Shown piece after piece: positions 7,396 through 17,424 of a stretch of DNA of 31,850 nucleotides. Each line of letters begins with the position of its first letter. Position 1 is the first letter of the stretch. Made by a program: the position numbers and the translations under genes. The DNA is from Bryobacteraceae bacterium. Lineage in GTDB: Bacteria; Acidobacteriota; Terriglobia; Bryobacterales; Bryobacteraceae. Location: contig JASHQT010000055.1 of the NCBI GenBank assembly GCA_030039005.1, forward strand, positions 1-31,850, given 5' to 3'. The notes below the pieces were generated by a model. The model made no database searches, was not told the DNA's origin, and worked only from the letters and a program-made list of their open reading frames with translations.

Positions 7396-9555
7396 ATGTC
7401 CCATACTCGATGGGCGTCCTGCACCGCAGCGTGCGCCGCCGCCCTGTTCATTCCGGCGTTGTTAAATCCGCAAAAATTGAAGGCGCAAAGCCGGCGCGAG
7501 CCTCTCATCAACGAACGGATCGATGAATCAAAATTGCAGACCCTCGCCGGCAACACGCGGCCCGAGGCCATCGCCAGCAACGATCGCGGCAGCGTGGAAG
7601 ACAGCTTCCGCATGGAACACATGCTGCTCCAGTTGCGGCGCTCCACCGGGCAGGAGGACGCAGTCCGCTCCAGGATTGAGGATCTGCACGATGCCGGTTC
7701 CCCCAACTTTCATCGCTGGCTGACAGCCGAAGAATTCGGCGGAAATTATGGTCCGGCGCCCGAAGACCTGGAAAAGATCACCGGGTGGCTGGAATCGCAC
7801 GGCCTGACGGTGAATGCCATCTATCCGAGTGGAATGACGATCGACTTTTCGGGTACCGCGGCCCAAGTGCGCGAGGCGTTTCACACCTCGATTCATTACT
7901 ACGAAGTGGCGGGCGTCCGGCATATTTCGAACGCCTCGGATCCTCAGATCCCCGCCGCGCTCGCTCCCGTGGTAGCGGGCGTGGTGTCGCTGCACGATTT
8001 CCGGCCGCGCTCCATGCGGGCGCCGCGCCGGGAGTACACCTACACCTCGAGCGGGGTGACCTATGAGGCGCTCGTGCCCGCGGATTTGGCCACGATCTAC
8101 GATCTGAACCCGCTGTTTGAGAGCGGCGTTACGGGCGTGGGCCAGACCGTCGCGGTCATTGAGGACACCAATCTTTATTCGACGGCGGATTGGTCGACGT
8201 TTCGCTCTACGTTTGGGCTTTCAGTGTACAGCGCCGGCTCGCTCTCTACGCTTCACCCAGAACCCGCTTCGGGCCGCAGCAACTGCGGCAACCCGGGCGT
8301 CAATAGCGACGACGTCGAAGCCATTCTGGACGCCGAATGGGCTACCGCCGCGGCGCCCAGCGCCAGTATTGTCGTGGCATCCTGTTCCGATACCTACACC
8401 ACGTTCGGCGGCCTGATCGCAATGCAGAACCTGGTCAACAGTTCGAAACCGCCCTCCATCATGAGCATCAGCTACGGCGAGTGCGAAGCCGAAAACGGCG
8501 CCGCCTCCAACGCCTCCTTCAATTCGCTGTATGAGCAGGCCGTGGCGGAGGGAATCTCGGTGTTTGTCGCCGCGGGCGACGAGGGCGCGGCCAGTTGCGA
8601 CGCAGGCATGCTCGCTGCCACGCACGGAATCGGCGTGAGCGCTTATGCCTCGACGCCATACAATGTCGCCGTCGGAGGCACGGATTTCTCCGATACGTTC
8701 TCGGGCACCAATAGCGACTACTGGGGCAGCACGAATCTGAGCACGTACGGCTCGGCGCTCACCTATATCCCGGAGATCCCCTGGAACGATTCCTGTGCCG
8801 GCGGCCTGCTGGCTCAGTACCTGGGCTATGGCACGGTCTCGGGCCCGGAAAGCTTCTGTGGAACTCGCACCGCTAACCAGGATGGATTTCTCACCGTCAC
8901 GGGCGGAAGCGGCGGCCCGAGCGGGTGCGCGACCGGATACCCCTATGTCTACGGTGTCATCGGCGGCACGTGCCGAGGCTATGCCAAACCGTCCTGGCAA
9001 TCCGTCGCGGGCAATCCACGCGACGGCGTGCGCGACATCCCCGATGTCTCTCTTTTCGCGGGCAACGGCCTGTGGGGACATTATTACGTGATGTGCTTCT
9101 CCGACCCTTCTAATGGGGGCAGTCCGTGTCTCGGCGCGCCCAGCGGCTGGGCCGGAGCCGGCGGCACGTCCTTCGCATCGCCGATCATGGCCGGTATCCA
9201 GGCGCTGGTGAACCAGAAGTACGGCGCGCAGGGCAATCCGAACTACGTGTACTACGCATTAGCTTCCGCGCCTTGCCCGTCGTCCGGATGCGTATTCCAT
9301 GACGTCAAGCTGGGCGATAATGTCGTCAACTGCGCGGGCTCCATCGAGTGCTACGGCTACGCCGCCAGCCAGCGGGGACACATGATGGGCACGCCGGATG
9401 GCGCGCTCTCTGTGTCCAGCACCTTGTTCACGCCCGCCTACGCTACCACCGCCGGATGGGATTTTGCCACCGGCATCGGCAGCGTGGACGCTAATAATCT
9501 GGTCGCGAATTGGAGCGCCGGAGCAACGTCGGCCAATCGTTCGGCCAGCCGCTAG
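7396..9555 (+). CDS. Secreted S53-family (kumamolisin-like) serine-carboxyl peptidase
   Basis: A 719-residue protease precursor that cleaves proteins at acidic pH after export. The ATG follows GGAGGA. A signal peptide ends near residue 32 (LKAQS). A pro-kumamolisin activation domain follows at about 35-205 (SPNFHRWLTAEEF, YPSGMTIDF). The catalytic domain runs from about 225 to 715. Its triad is readable: E308 and D312 in EAILDAEW, and S592 in GGTSFASP. D395 in AAGDEG is the likely oxyanion aspartate. Near the C-terminus, VFHDVKLGDN and WDFATGIGSVD match the calcium-binding part of the family. Many cysteines suggest disulphides. A perfect 13-base repeat spans its stop codon (listed separately). 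Its neighbour on the other strand is also secreted. Confidence 0.95.
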   Translation: MSHTRWASCTAACAAALFIPALLNPQKLKAQSRREPLINERIDESKLQTLAGNTRPEAIASNDRGSVEDSFRMEHMLLQLRRSTGQEDAVRSRIEDLHDAGSPNFHRWLTAEEFGGNYGPAPEDLEKITGWLESHGLTVNAIYPSGMTIDFSGTAAQVREAFHTSIHYYEVAGVRHISNASDPQIPAALAPVVAGVVSLHDFRPRSMRAPRREYTYTSSGVTYEALVPADLATIYDLNPLFESGVTGVGQTVAVIEDTNLYSTADWSTFRSTFGLSVYSAGSLSTLHPEPASGRSNCGNPGVNSDDVEAILDAEWATAAAPSASIVVASCSDTYTTFGGLIAMQNLVNSSKPPSIMSISYGECEAENGAASNASFNSLYEQAVAEGISVFVAAGDEGAASCDAGMLAATHGIGVSAYASTPYNVAVGGTDFSDTFSGTNSDYWGSTNLSTYGSALTYIPEIPWNDSCAGGLLAQYLGYGTVSGPESFCGTRTANQDGFLTVTGGSGGPSGCATGYPYVYGVIGGTCRGYAKPSWQSVAGNPRDGVRDIPDVSLFAGNGLWGHYYVMCFSDPSNGGSPCLGAPSGWAGAGGTSFASPIMAGIQALVNQKYGAQGNPNYVYYALASAPCPSSGCVFHDVKLGDNVVNCAGSIECYGYAASQRGHMMGTPDGALSVSSTLFTPAYATTAGWDFATGIGSVDANNLVANWSAGATSANRSASR

Positions 9556-9615
9556 CCCCAGCCGCTAGCCGGTGTTAGCGCTGCCGGGTGTTAGCAGTGC
9601 CCGGTGTTAGCATGG
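9545..9615. repeat. Compound tandem repeat across the S53 stop codon
   Basis: A perfect 13-base direct repeat, CCAGCCGCTAGCC, occurs at 9545-9557 and 9558-9570; the first copy contains the protease stop codon at 9553-9555. It runs into three imperfect units of about 16 bases (9569-9583, 9584-9599, 9600-9615), each carrying GGTGTTAGC. The array ends directly before the GTG start of the next gene, so it occupies its ribosome binding site region. Confidence 0.85.
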
Positions 9616-9619
9616 ACGT

Positions 9620-10456
9620 GTGTCCTCGCGGCGCGTTCTGCTTTTGATCCTTGCCTCCGTCGCGGGATTGGCCGCTGCCGGCGCTCTGCGCGCCTTTCAG
9701 ATGCGGTTCCGCGAATACCCGGGCATGGAGTATAACGATTTCCCGCTGCCCGCCGACTATCGCGACAAAAGCGAATTTGTCTTCGCCCGCCTGATGTACC
9801 CGCAGGGCGACTGGGGCATCTTCGGATGGCTCTACCGCTATGACTGGCGCGAGGGCCGCAGCGCCTGGACCAACGACTACCCGCGCGCCGACCGTCACTT
9901 CGTCCTAGCGCTCCGCCGTCTCACTCGCCTACAGGTGCGCAGCGTCGAGCAACCCGTCAATCCCGACGATGGCGACGACATCTACAACTGGCCGTTCCTC
10001 TACTGCGCCGGACCGGATCAATGGAACATGAGCGACGCCGAGATGGCCAAGATCCGCGATTACCTGGCGCGCGGCGGGTTCCTCGTCGGCGACGATTTCT
10101 GGGGCGAAAGCGACTGGTATTACTTCCAGCGCAACATGGCCAAGCTGCTCCCCGGGCGCCCGATTGTGGAGATTGAGAACAGCGACCCGATCTTCCACAA
10201 CGTCTTCGATCTTGACCATCGCTACCAAATCTCCGGGCAGTGGAGCCTGGGTGGCATGCCGTACCTGAACGGCGGGCGCGATCCGCACTGGCGCGCTATC
10301 TACGATGACAAGCGCCGCATCGCGGTGGCCGCCATCTTCAACAACGACACGGGCGATTCCTGGGAGTGGGCCGACGATCCCGATTACCCGGAGCGCTATT
10401 CCGCACTCGGGATCCGCATCGGCGTCAATTACGTCGTCTACGCGATGACTCACTAG
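9620..10456 (+). CDS. DUF4159-domain protein, exported or membrane-anchored
   Basis: A 278-residue protein with an N-terminal hydrophobic signal or anchor (residues 5-25), then a DUF4159-like domain. The segments FVFARLMYP, NWPFLYCAGPDQWNMSD, YLARGGFLVGDDFWG and NSDPIFHNVFDL follow the pattern of that family, which resembles a ThuA-type glutamine-amidotransferase-like fold. The biochemical role of the family is not established to my knowledge. The start is taken as GTG 9620, but no normal ribosome binding site is visible because a tandem repeat fills the upstream space. DUF4159 genes often lie in clusters with MoxR-type ATPase and DUF58 genes; no such neighbour is present here, so this is an isolated copy. 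Confidence 0.75.
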   Translation: MSSRRVLLLILASVAGLAAAGALRAFQMRFREYPGMEYNDFPLPADYRDKSEFVFARLMYPQGDWGIFGWLYRYDWREGRSAWTNDYPRADRHFVLALRRLTRLQVRSVEQPVNPDDGDDIYNWPFLYCAGPDQWNMSDAEMAKIRDYLARGGFLVGDDFWGESDWYYFQRNMAKLLPGRPIVEIENSDPIFHNVFDLDHRYQISGQWSLGGMPYLNGGRDPHWRAIYDDKRRIAVAAIFNNDTGDSWEWADDPDYPERYSALGIRIGVNYVVYAMTH

Positions 10457-10490
10457 TGTAAAAATCCAGCTATACGCCGCACCCGCGCCC

Positions 10491-10499
10491 TGCTATGAT
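10491..10499 (+). promoter_or_regulatory. Extended -10 promoter candidate
   Basis: TGCTATGAT matches the extended -10 pattern TGnTATAAT with one difference. No good -35 hexamer is seen 17 bases upstream, as is usual for extended -10 promoters. The predicted start near 10506 gives a leader of about 29 bases containing GGAGGAGG before the ATG at 10535. Confidence 0.45.
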
Positions 10500-10534
10500 G
10501 ATCCAAACACTTTTCCTGGAGGAGGTTTCACTCG

Positions 10535-10909
10535 ATGAAACTCTTTGCGAAGATCTTTGCACTGGGTGCGCCATTGTTGCTGCTGGGGGTGTCCGCGTTC
10601 GCCGCCGATGTGGACGGCAAGTGGACCGGCATGGTCCACACGGACAACGGCGATTTCCCGGTGGCATTCAATTTCATGGCCGACGGCACGATGCTGCACG
10701 GTACCATGGCGGGCCCGGACGGCAGCGACATCGCTATCAAAGACGGCATGATCGACGGCGCCAACATTTCGTTCTGGCTCAGCCTGGATTTCGGCGGCAA
10801 CGAGATGAAGCTGACATACAAGGGCGTGGTGTCGGCGGATCAGATCAAGATTTCGGGCGATGCCGGAGGCATGCCGTTCGAATTCACGGTTAAGAAGGCG
10901 ACATCTTAG
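10535..10909 (+). CDS. Small secreted beta-rich protein, function unknown
   Basis: A 124-residue protein with a strong ribosome binding site, GGAGGAGG. A signal peptide covers residues 1-23 (LLLLGVSAFAA), leaving a mature protein of about 100 residues. The mature part alternates short strands and Gly/Asp turns: DVDGKWTGMVH, FNFMADGTMLHGTMAG, ISFWLSLDFGGNEMKLTYKG. This pattern resembles a small beta-barrel or calycin-like fold, and I recall similar short secreted proteins being common in Acidobacteria, but I cannot give a named function. The gene converges on the efflux operon with only 8 bases between stop codons, and no separate terminator is visible in between. Confidence 0.75.
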   Translation: MKLFAKIFALGAPLLLLGVSAFAADVDGKWTGMVHTDNGDFPVAFNFMADGTMLHGTMAGPDGSDIAIKDGMIDGANISFWLSLDFGGNEMKLTYKGVVSADQIKISGDAGGMPFEFTVKKATS

Positions 10910-10917
10910 TCGCCGGC

Positions 10918-13900
10918 TTAGGAAGCGGGCTGAGCGTGTAACTTCTCTCCCTTCCACCATAGCCGCAGCCGGTCCATCTCCAGATAGACCACGGGAGTGG
11001 TGTAGAGCGTCAGGAGCTGGCTCACCAGCAGGCCGCCGATGATGGTGATGCCGAGCGGCTGGCGCAGTTCCCAGCCCGTGCCATGCAGCAAGGCCAGCGG
11101 CGTCGCGCCGAGCATCGCCGACATGGTGGTCATCAAAATCGGGCGGAAGCGCAGGAGGCAGGCCTTGTAGATGGCGTCGCGCGGCCGCAGCGATTCGCTG
11201 CGTTCGGCGGCGATCGCGAAATCGATCATCATGATCGCGTTCTTCTTGACGATGCCGATCAGCAGGATGATGCCGATCATGGCGATGATGCTCAGCTCGG
11301 TATGCCACATCATCAGGGCCAACAGCGCGCCCACGCCCGCCGAAGGCAGCGTGGAGAGAATCGTGATGGGATGCCAGCAGCTCTCGTAAAGCATGCCCAG
11401 CACGATGTACACGGCCGCCAGCGCGGCGGCAATCAGGATGGGCTCATTCCGCAGCGACTCCTGATACGCCTGCGCGTTTCCGGCGAAGAAGGTTTGCACA
11501 GTCGGCGGAAGTCCCACTTTGCGCGCCTGGGCTTCAATCGCGCTGACGGCATCGCCCAGAGCCACGCCGGGCGCCAGGTTGAAGGAAATCGTCGCGGCCG
11601 GGAACAGCCCCTGGTGATTCACCGCCAAAGGTGCCACCGAAGGCCCGTAGTGGCTGATGGCGCTCAGCGGCACCTCCTGTCCGGCCGGGCCGAGTACGTA
11701 CATCTGCCTCAGGAACGCGGGATCCTCCAAGTATTGCGGCGCGGCTTCCATCACCACGTGATATTGATTCAGCGCCGTGTACATCACCGACGCCTGGGAT
11801 TGGCCGAAGGCATCGTACAGGGTGCTATCGATCAATTGCGGCGAGATCCCGAACCGGGCGGCCGTGTCCCGGTCATATTGCACCACGGACTGCAGCCCGC
11901 TGTTCTGCTGGTCCGTATTCACGTCGCTGATCACCGGCACACGCCGCAACGCCGAAAGCATGGCCGGCCCATACTTGGTCAGGTCCTGGACGTTATCGCC
12001 GCGCATGGTGAACTGATAGAGCGCGGCGCTTTGCCGGCCGCCGACGCGCACGTCCTGCGCAGCCTGCAAGTATAGCCGCGCGCCGCGAATCTTGTTGAGC
12101 GCGGGCCGCAGCCGCTCGATCACGTCATATACGGAAACCCCGCGTTCATCGAGAGGCTTCAATTGGATGTTCAAGCGCGCCTGGTTGATCGTGTTTCCCC
12201 AGCCGCCCTGGGCACCGGTGTACCCGGTTGTGGTCTCCACCGCCGGGTCCGCCTGGACGATCTTGATCATCTGCTGCAGGTTCTTGGACATGGCCTGGAA
12301 CGACGTATCCTGATCGGCGATGATGGTCCCTTGCAAGCGCCCGTTGTCCTGCTGCGGGAAGAATCCCTTGGGGACGTGAATGTAGAGAAAGACGTTGAGC
12401 GCGATGGTGGCGCCGAGAACGCCGAGGGTCGCGCCGGGATGGCGCAGCACGCGGTCCAGCGTGCGGCCGTAAAGCCGAATGATGGCGTCAAAGACGCGGT
12501 CGCTGGCGTTATAAAGCCACCCGTGCGCGGCGTGCTCCTTCAGCAGATGCGCGCACATGGTGGGCGTGGTGGTGAGCGACACCACCATGGAAATGGCGAT
12601 CGCCACCGACATGGTCACCGAGAATTCGCGGAACAGCCGGCCCACGATGCCGCCCATCATCAGCAGCGGAAGGAACACGGCCACCAGCGACACGCTGATG
12701 GTGAACACGGTGGGGCCGATCTCCTGCGCGCCGCGCAGCGCCGCGGCGAACGGCTTCATCCCTGCTTCCAGGTAGCGCGTGATATTTTCGATCACCACGA
12801 TGGCGTCGTCCACCACGAAACCGGTGGAAATGGTCAGCGCCATGAGCGACAGGTTGTCCAGGCTGTACCCGCAGAGATACATCACGCCGAAGGTCGCCAC
12901 GAGCGATACCGGGACCGCCACGCTCGGAATCAGCGTAGTGCGCGGGCTCCGCAGGAAAATAAACACCACCAACACCACCAGCAAAATCGATATCACCAGC
13001 GTCCGTTCGATATCGCGCACCGCGGCGCGGATGGTCACAGTCTGATCCTGGCTGACGGTCCAATGCACGGACTGCGGCAGCGCCGCCTTGAGCTGTGGCA
13101 GCGCGGCTCGAATGGCGTCTACGGTATCGATAATGTTGGCGCCCGGTTGCCGGTTGATGGTGACGTTCACCGAAGGCTTCCCGTTGGCCACGCCCAAATT
13201 GCGGATGTCTTCCACCGAATCAACCACGTCGGCGACATCGGATAGCCGCACCGGAGCGCCGTTGTTATACGCCACGATCAGAGGCTGGTAATCCTTGGCC
13301 TTGAACATCTGGTCGTTGGCGCCGATCTCCCAGGTATGGAATCCGTCCGAAAAAAAGCCCTTGGGGTGGTTGGCGTTGGCATTGTAGAGCACGCCGTGAA
13401 CCTGCTCCAACCCGACGCCGTACTTGTTCAGCGCCATGGGGTTCAACTCCACGCGCACGCCGGGAAGCGCGCCGCCCTGCGCGTTCACCTGTCCCACGCC
13501 CTTGATCTGTGAAATTTTTTGCGTGATGACCGTGGACGCGGCGTCGTAAAGCTGCCCGCGGTCCAGCACGTCGGAAGTGAGCGCCACCTGGAAAATCGGC
13601 GCGTCGGCGGGGTTGACCTTGCGATAAGTGGGATTATTGGGCAGGTTGATGGGCAGATACCCGCGCGCCGCGTTGATGGCCGCCTCCACGTCGCGCGCCG
13701 CGGCATTGATGTCGCGATTGAGTTCGAACTGCAGCGTGATCTGCGTGCCGCCGAGCGAACTGGCGGAGGTCATCTCCGTCACGGCGGCGATGCGCCCGAA
13801 CTGGCGCTCGAGCGGAGTGGCCACCGAGGACGCCATGGTTTCCGGACTCGCCCCGGGCAGGCTGGCCTGCACCGAGATGGTCGGAAAATCCACTTGCGGC

Positions 13901-14010
13901 AGAGGCGACACGGGGAGCAGGTTGTACGCTACCGCGCCCGCGGCCGCAATCGCGATGGTGAGCAGTGTGGTGGCTACCGGCCGGCGGATAAAGGGTTCGG
14001 AAATATTCAT
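10918..14010 (-). CDS. mdtC: RND efflux pump inner-membrane subunit, MdtC-like
   Basis: A 1030-residue RND transporter of the hydrophobe/amphiphile efflux type that uses the proton gradient to expel drugs or other lipophilic compounds from the periplasm and inner membrane. The length and twelve-helix plan match AcrB and MdtC. The proton-relay aspartates are D401 and D402 in VVDDAIVVIENI, and the matching lysine lies in GIVKKNAIMMID. The porter domains include ANDQM and ANIIDTVDAI segments typical of the family. It is the third gene of the operon after the adaptor and the MdtB-like pump, and is clearly paralogous to that pump along its whole length, which fits the heteromeric MdtB2C arrangement. 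No ribosome binding site is obvious before ATG 14010; the 110-base gap upstream holds hairpins. The substrate is unknown. Confidence 0.93.
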   Translation of the reverse strand: MNISEPFIRRPVATTLLTIAIAAAGAVAYNLLPVSPLPQVDFPTISVQASLPGASPETMASSVATPLERQFGRIAAVTEMTSASSLGGTQITLQFELNRDINAAARDVEAAINAARGYLPINLPNNPTYRKVNPADAPIFQVALTSDVLDRGQLYDAASTVITQKISQIKGVGQVNAQGGALPGVRVELNPMALNKYGVGLEQVHGVLYNANANHPKGFFSDGFHTWEIGANDQMFKAKDYQPLIVAYNNGAPVRLSDVADVVDSVEDIRNLGVANGKPSVNVTINRQPGANIIDTVDAIRAALPQLKAALPQSVHWTVSQDQTVTIRAAVRDIERTLVISILLVVLVVFIFLRSPRTTLIPSVAVPVSLVATFGVMYLCGYSLDNLSLMALTISTGFVVDDAIVVIENITRYLEAGMKPFAAALRGAQEIGPTVFTISVSLVAVFLPLLMMGGIVGRLFREFSVTMSVAIAISMVVSLTTTPTMCAHLLKEHAAHGWLYNASDRVFDAIIRLYGRTLDRVLRHPGATLGVLGATIALNVFLYIHVPKGFFPQQDNGRLQGTIIADQDTSFQAMSKNLQQMIKIVQADPAVETTTGYTGAQGGWGNTINQARLNIQLKPLDERGVSVYDVIERLRPALNKIRGARLYLQAAQDVRVGGRQSAALYQFTMRGDNVQDLTKYGPAMLSALRRVPVISDVNTDQQNSGLQSVVQYDRDTAARFGISPQLIDSTLYDAFGQSQASVMYTALNQYHVVMEAAPQYLEDPAFLRQMYVLGPAGQEVPLSAISHYGPSVAPLAVNHQGLFPAATISFNLAPGVALGDAVSAIEAQARKVGLPPTVQTFFAGNAQAYQESLRNEPILIAAALAAVYIVLGMLYESCWHPITILSTLPSAGVGALLALMMWHTELSIIAMIGIILLIGIVKKNAIMMIDFAIAAERSESLRPRDAIYKACLLRFRPILMTTMSAMLGATPLALLHGTGWELRQPLGITIIGGLLVSQLLTLYTTPVVYLEMDRLRLWWKGEKLHAQPAS

Positions 14011-14024
14011 ACAGGCTTAGCCGT

Positions 14025-14084
14025 GGCGACGCGTCGCCCCTGGATTCGTGGTGTTCCGTGTACTCCTGGTATTCCGGCCCGGAA
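14025..14084. promoter_or_regulatory. Hairpin-rich spacer between the two pump genes
   Basis: The 110-base spacer between mdtB and mdtC contains a perfect 14-base palindrome GGCGACGCGTCGCC (14025-14038) and a stem-loop with arms TTCCGG (14072-14077) and CCGGAA (14079-14084). The rest of the operon is tightly packed, so this spacer stands out. It may affect mRNA stability or the ratio of the two pumps; this is inferred from sequence symmetry only. Confidence 0.35.
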
Positions 14085-14120
14085 ACACGCGGGAGACAAG
14101 GGATACCGGGGCGCCGCGCA

Positions 14121-17100
14121 TTAGTCTCCCATCTCCGGCGCGAGGCCGGGCTCGATAGCTTCCTGGCGCCGCTTGCGGTGCGCCAGCCGGTCGAACCACA
14201 GATAAATCACGGGCGTCGTGTACAGCGTCAGAAGCTGGCTGAAGATCAGCCCGCCCACCATCGTGATCCCCAGCGGACGCCGCAACTCCGACCCCACGCC
14301 CGTGCCGAGGGCGAGCGGCAAACCGCCCAGCAGCGCCGCCATGGTGGTCATCATGATGGGGCGGAAGCGCAGCAGGCACGCCTGATAAATGGCTTCTTGC
14401 GGCAGCATCCCCTGGTTGCGCTCGGCATCGAGCGCGAAATCGATCATCATGATGCCGTTTTTCTTGACGATGCCAATCAGCAGGATGATGCCGATCAGCG
14501 CGATCACGCTGAAGTCGTTATGGCAGATATAGAGCGCCAGCAGCGCGCCGACGCCCGCCGAAGGCAGCGTGGAAAGAATCGTGATGGGGTGAATGTAGCT
14601 TTCATACAGCACGCCGAGCACGATGTAAACCGTGATCAGCGCGGCCAAAATCAAGATCGGCTCGTTGGCGAGCGACGCCCGAAACGCTTCGGCCGTGCCT
14701 TGAAACGCGCCCTGGATGCTGGCCGGCATCTGCAGCTCGTCCTTCACCCGATTCACGTCGTCCACCGCGTCGCCGAGCGAGGCGCCCGGCGCCAGATTGA
14801 ACGACAGCGTCACCACCGGAAACTGCCCTTGGTGATTCACGGTGATCGGAACCGCCTGCTGCTCCAGGTGCGTGAAGGCGCTCAACGGCACCTGGCTGCC
14901 GCCATTTTGGAAAACCAGCGACGATGCCGCCGGTCCGCCGCTGAAAGCGCCGCTCGAGGAACCGCCCACCGGCGTGCCGACGGTCTGGCCGGCGGTTTCC
15001 TGCGCTACAGACTGGCTGGAAGGTCCAAATCCAGCCGTGCTGGCCGTCCCTCCCGAAACCAAGCCCGCGCTTCCCAAGGTTCCGGCAGCCGAGCGGATGA
15101 ACAGATTGCGCATGTCCACCGGATTGTTATGGAAGCCGGGTTTCACCTCCAGAATCACGTGATACTGGTTGAGCTGCGTGAAGATGGTGGACACTTCGCG
15201 CTGTCCGTAGGCATCGTAGAGCGTATTGTCGATGGTCGACGGCGTGATGCCCAGCCGCGAGGCGGTATCGCGGTCGAACACCAGCCGCACGCGCAGCCCG
15301 TTCACCTGCTGATCGGTGGCCACGTCGCGGATCTCGGGAATTTCCTTCAGCCGCGCCGCCATCTTCACTACGAAGGAGTTCAGCTCGTCGGCGTTAGGAT
15401 CTTCGAGCGTGTACTGGTATTGCGTACGGCTGACGCGATCCTCCACCGTGAGATCCTGCACCGGCTGCATGTACAGCGTGATTCCAGCCACCTTCTCCAG
15501 TTCCGGCTGCAAGCGCCGGATCACGTCGCTCGCGCTGATCTTGCGCTCCTCGAGCGGCTTCAGGTTGATCTGAATGCGCCCAGTGTTCAGCGTGGTGTTG
15601 GTACCGTCGATGCCGATGAACGATGAGAGGCTGTCCACCGCCGGGTCCTGCAACACCACCTTGTCCAGCGCCTGCTGCCGCTGGGACATGGCCTGGAAGG
15701 AAACGGTCTGCTCGGCTTCGGAAACGCCCTGGATCACGCCCGTGTCCTGCACCGGGAAAAAGCCCTTGGGGATCTTGATGAACAGGACCACCGTGAAGAC
15801 CAGCGTCGCCGCCGCCACGGCCAGCGTCAGCGGCTGGTTCCGCAACACCCAGCGCAGCGTCCGGCCGTAGAGCGCGATCACGGCGTCGAAGCCATGCTCG
15901 GAGGCCCGGTAAAACCAGCCCTGCTCGTGCTCCGGCTTATGCTTCAAAATCTTGGCGCACATCATGGGTGTCAGCGTGAGAGAAACCACGGCCGAAACCA
16001 GGATCGTCACCGCCAGCGTCACGGCGAATTCGCGGAACAGCCGGCCCACGATATCGCCCATAAACAACAGCGGGATGAGCACCGCGATCAAGGAAACGGT
16101 GAGCGAAACAATGGTGAACCCGATCTGCTCGGAACCGAGCAGCGCCGCCTGCAAGGGACGCTTGCCTTCTTCCAGATAGCGCGAGATGTTCTCGATCATC
16201 ACGATCGCGTCGTCCACCACGAAGCCGGTCGAAATGGTCAGCGCCATCAGCGAGAGGTTGTTGAGGCTGTAGCCCAGCAGATACATCACGCCGAACGTGC
16301 CCACCAGAGACAACGGCACCGCGATGCTGGGAATAATAGTGGCCGAAAGGTTGCGCAGGAAAAGGAAAATCACCAAAACCACCAGCCCGATGGTCAGCAT
16401 CAGCTCGAACTGCACGTCCGCCACCGACGCGCGAATGGTGGTGGTTCGGTCGGTAAGAACCTTGACGCCGATCGACGACGGCAAAGTGGCCTCCAACTGC
16501 GGCAGCAGCGCCTTGATGCGATCCACTACGGCAATGATGTTGGCGCCCGGCTGCCGCTGGATGTTCACGATCACGGCCGGCGACTCGTTCATCCAGGCCG
16601 CTTGCCGTGTGTTCTCCACGTCGTCAATCACGTTGGCTACGTCGCTCACGCGCACCGGCGCGTTATTGCGATAGGCCACGATCATCGAAGCGTAGTCGGC
16701 GCTCGACAACATCTGGTCGTTGGCGCCGATCTGAAAATCCTGGTGCGGGCCGTCGAAATTCCCCTTGGCTTGGTTGACATTGGCTGCCGTGATGGCGTTG
16801 CGCAGATCCTCCATGTTCAGCCCGTAGGATCCGAGGGCCGTCGGATTGGCTTGAATGCGCACGGCCGGCTTCTGTCCGCCGCTGATGCTGACCAGACCCA
16901 CGCCCGGCAACTGCGAGATCTTCGGCACCAGGCGCGTATCGGCCAGATCTTCCACCTTGGACAGCGGCAGCGCCGTGGATGTCAGAGCCAGGGTCAGGAT
17001 AGGCGTGTCGGCCGGATTGACCTTATTGTAAATGGGCGGCACCGGGAGATCGGCCGGCAGATAGGTGCCGGACGCGTTGATGGACTGCTGCACCTCCTGC

Positions 17101-17414
17101 TCGGCGACGTCGATGTTCAGGCTCAAGTTGAATTCGAGCGTGATCACCGAACTGCCGTCGGAACTGATGGAGGTCATCTGTTGCAGCCCGGGCACCTCGC
17201 CGAGCTGTCGCTCGAGCGGCGCCGTCACCGACGACGCCATCACGTCCGGGCTCGCTCCGGGATAAGCCGTGACGACCTGAATGATCGGGTAATCTACCTG
17301 CGGCAGCGCCGAAACCGGCAACTGCTTATACGCCACCGCGCCCACCAGCAGGATGCCTGCCATCAACAGCGACGTGGCGACGGGCCGGACAATGAACGTC
17401 CGAGATGGATTCAT
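14121..17414 (-). CDS. mdtB: RND efflux pump inner-membrane subunit, MdtB-like
   Basis: A 1097-residue RND transporter with strong similarity to E. coli MdtB in segments such as [30 protein letters not shown] and [19 protein letters not shown]. The proton-relay residues are D401/D402 in [12 protein letters not shown] and the KK pair in [12 protein letters not shown]. It starts at ATG 17414, 10 bases after the adaptor stop codon, so cotranscription is very likely. It is about 55-60 residues longer than MdtB because of a Gly/Ser/Thr/Ala-rich insertion at about residues 775-838 (bases 14901-15092). In E. coli MdtB and in the paralogue downstream, the flanks of this segment are joined by a short loop. 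The insertion lies in the periplasmic porter part. It should form a heterotrimer with the MdtC-like protein; the substrate is unknown. Confidence 0.93.
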   Translation of the reverse strand: MNPSRTFIVRPVATSLLMAGILLVGAVAYKQLPVSALPQVDYPIIQVVTAYPGASPDVMASSVTAPLERQLGEVPGLQQMTSISSDGSSVITLEFNLSLNIDVAEQEVQQSINASGTYLPADLPVPPIYNKVNPADTPILTLALTSTALPLSKVEDLADTRLVPKISQLPGVGLVSISGGQKPAVRIQANPTALGSYGLNMEDLRNAITAANVNQAKGNFDGPHQDFQIGANDQMLSSADYASMIVAYRNNAPVRVSDVANVIDDVENTRQAAWMNESPAVIVNIQRQPGANIIAVVDRIKALLPQLEATLPSSIGVKVLTDRTTTIRASVADVQFELMLTIGLVVLVIFLFLRNLSATIIPSIAVPLSLVGTFGVMYLLGYSLNNLSLMALTISTGFVVDDAIVMIENISRYLEEGKRPLQAALLGSEQIGFTIVSLTVSLIAVLIPLLFMGDIVGRLFREFAVTLAVTILVSAVVSLTLTPMMCAKILKHKPEHEQGWFYRASEHGFDAVIALYGRTLRWVLRNQPLTLAVAAATLVFTVVLFIKIPKGFFPVQDTGVIQGVSEAEQTVSFQAMSQRQQALDKVVLQDPAVDSLSSFIGIDGTNTTLNTGRIQINLKPLEERKISASDVIRRLQPELEKVAGITLYMQPVQDLTVEDRVSRTQYQYTLEDPNADELNSFVVKMAARLKEIPEIRDVATDQQVNGLRVRLVFDRDTASRLGITPSTIDNTLYDAYGQREVSTIFTQLNQYHVILEVKPGFHNNPVDMRNLFIRSAAGTLGSAGLVSGGTASTAGFGPSSQSVAQETAGQTVGTPVGGSSSGAFSGGPAASSLVFQNGGSQVPLSAFTHLEQQAVPITVNHQGQFPVVTLSFNLAPGASLGDAVDDVNRVKDELQMPASIQGAFQGTAEAFRASLANEPILILAALITVYIVLGVLYESYIHPITILSTLPSAGVGALLALYICHNDFSVIALIGIILLIGIVKKNGIMMIDFALDAERNQGMLPQEAIYQACLLRFRPIMMTTMAALLGGLPLALGTGVGSELRRPLGITMVGGLIFSQLLTLYTTPVIYLWFDRLAHRKRRQEAIEPGLAPEMGD

Positions 17415-17424
17415 GGCTTGCTAC

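Noticed and set aside
12163..13245. 360-residue plus-strand reading frame opposite the MdtC-like gene
   Set aside because: Same His/Arg-rich antisense signature and no start signals.
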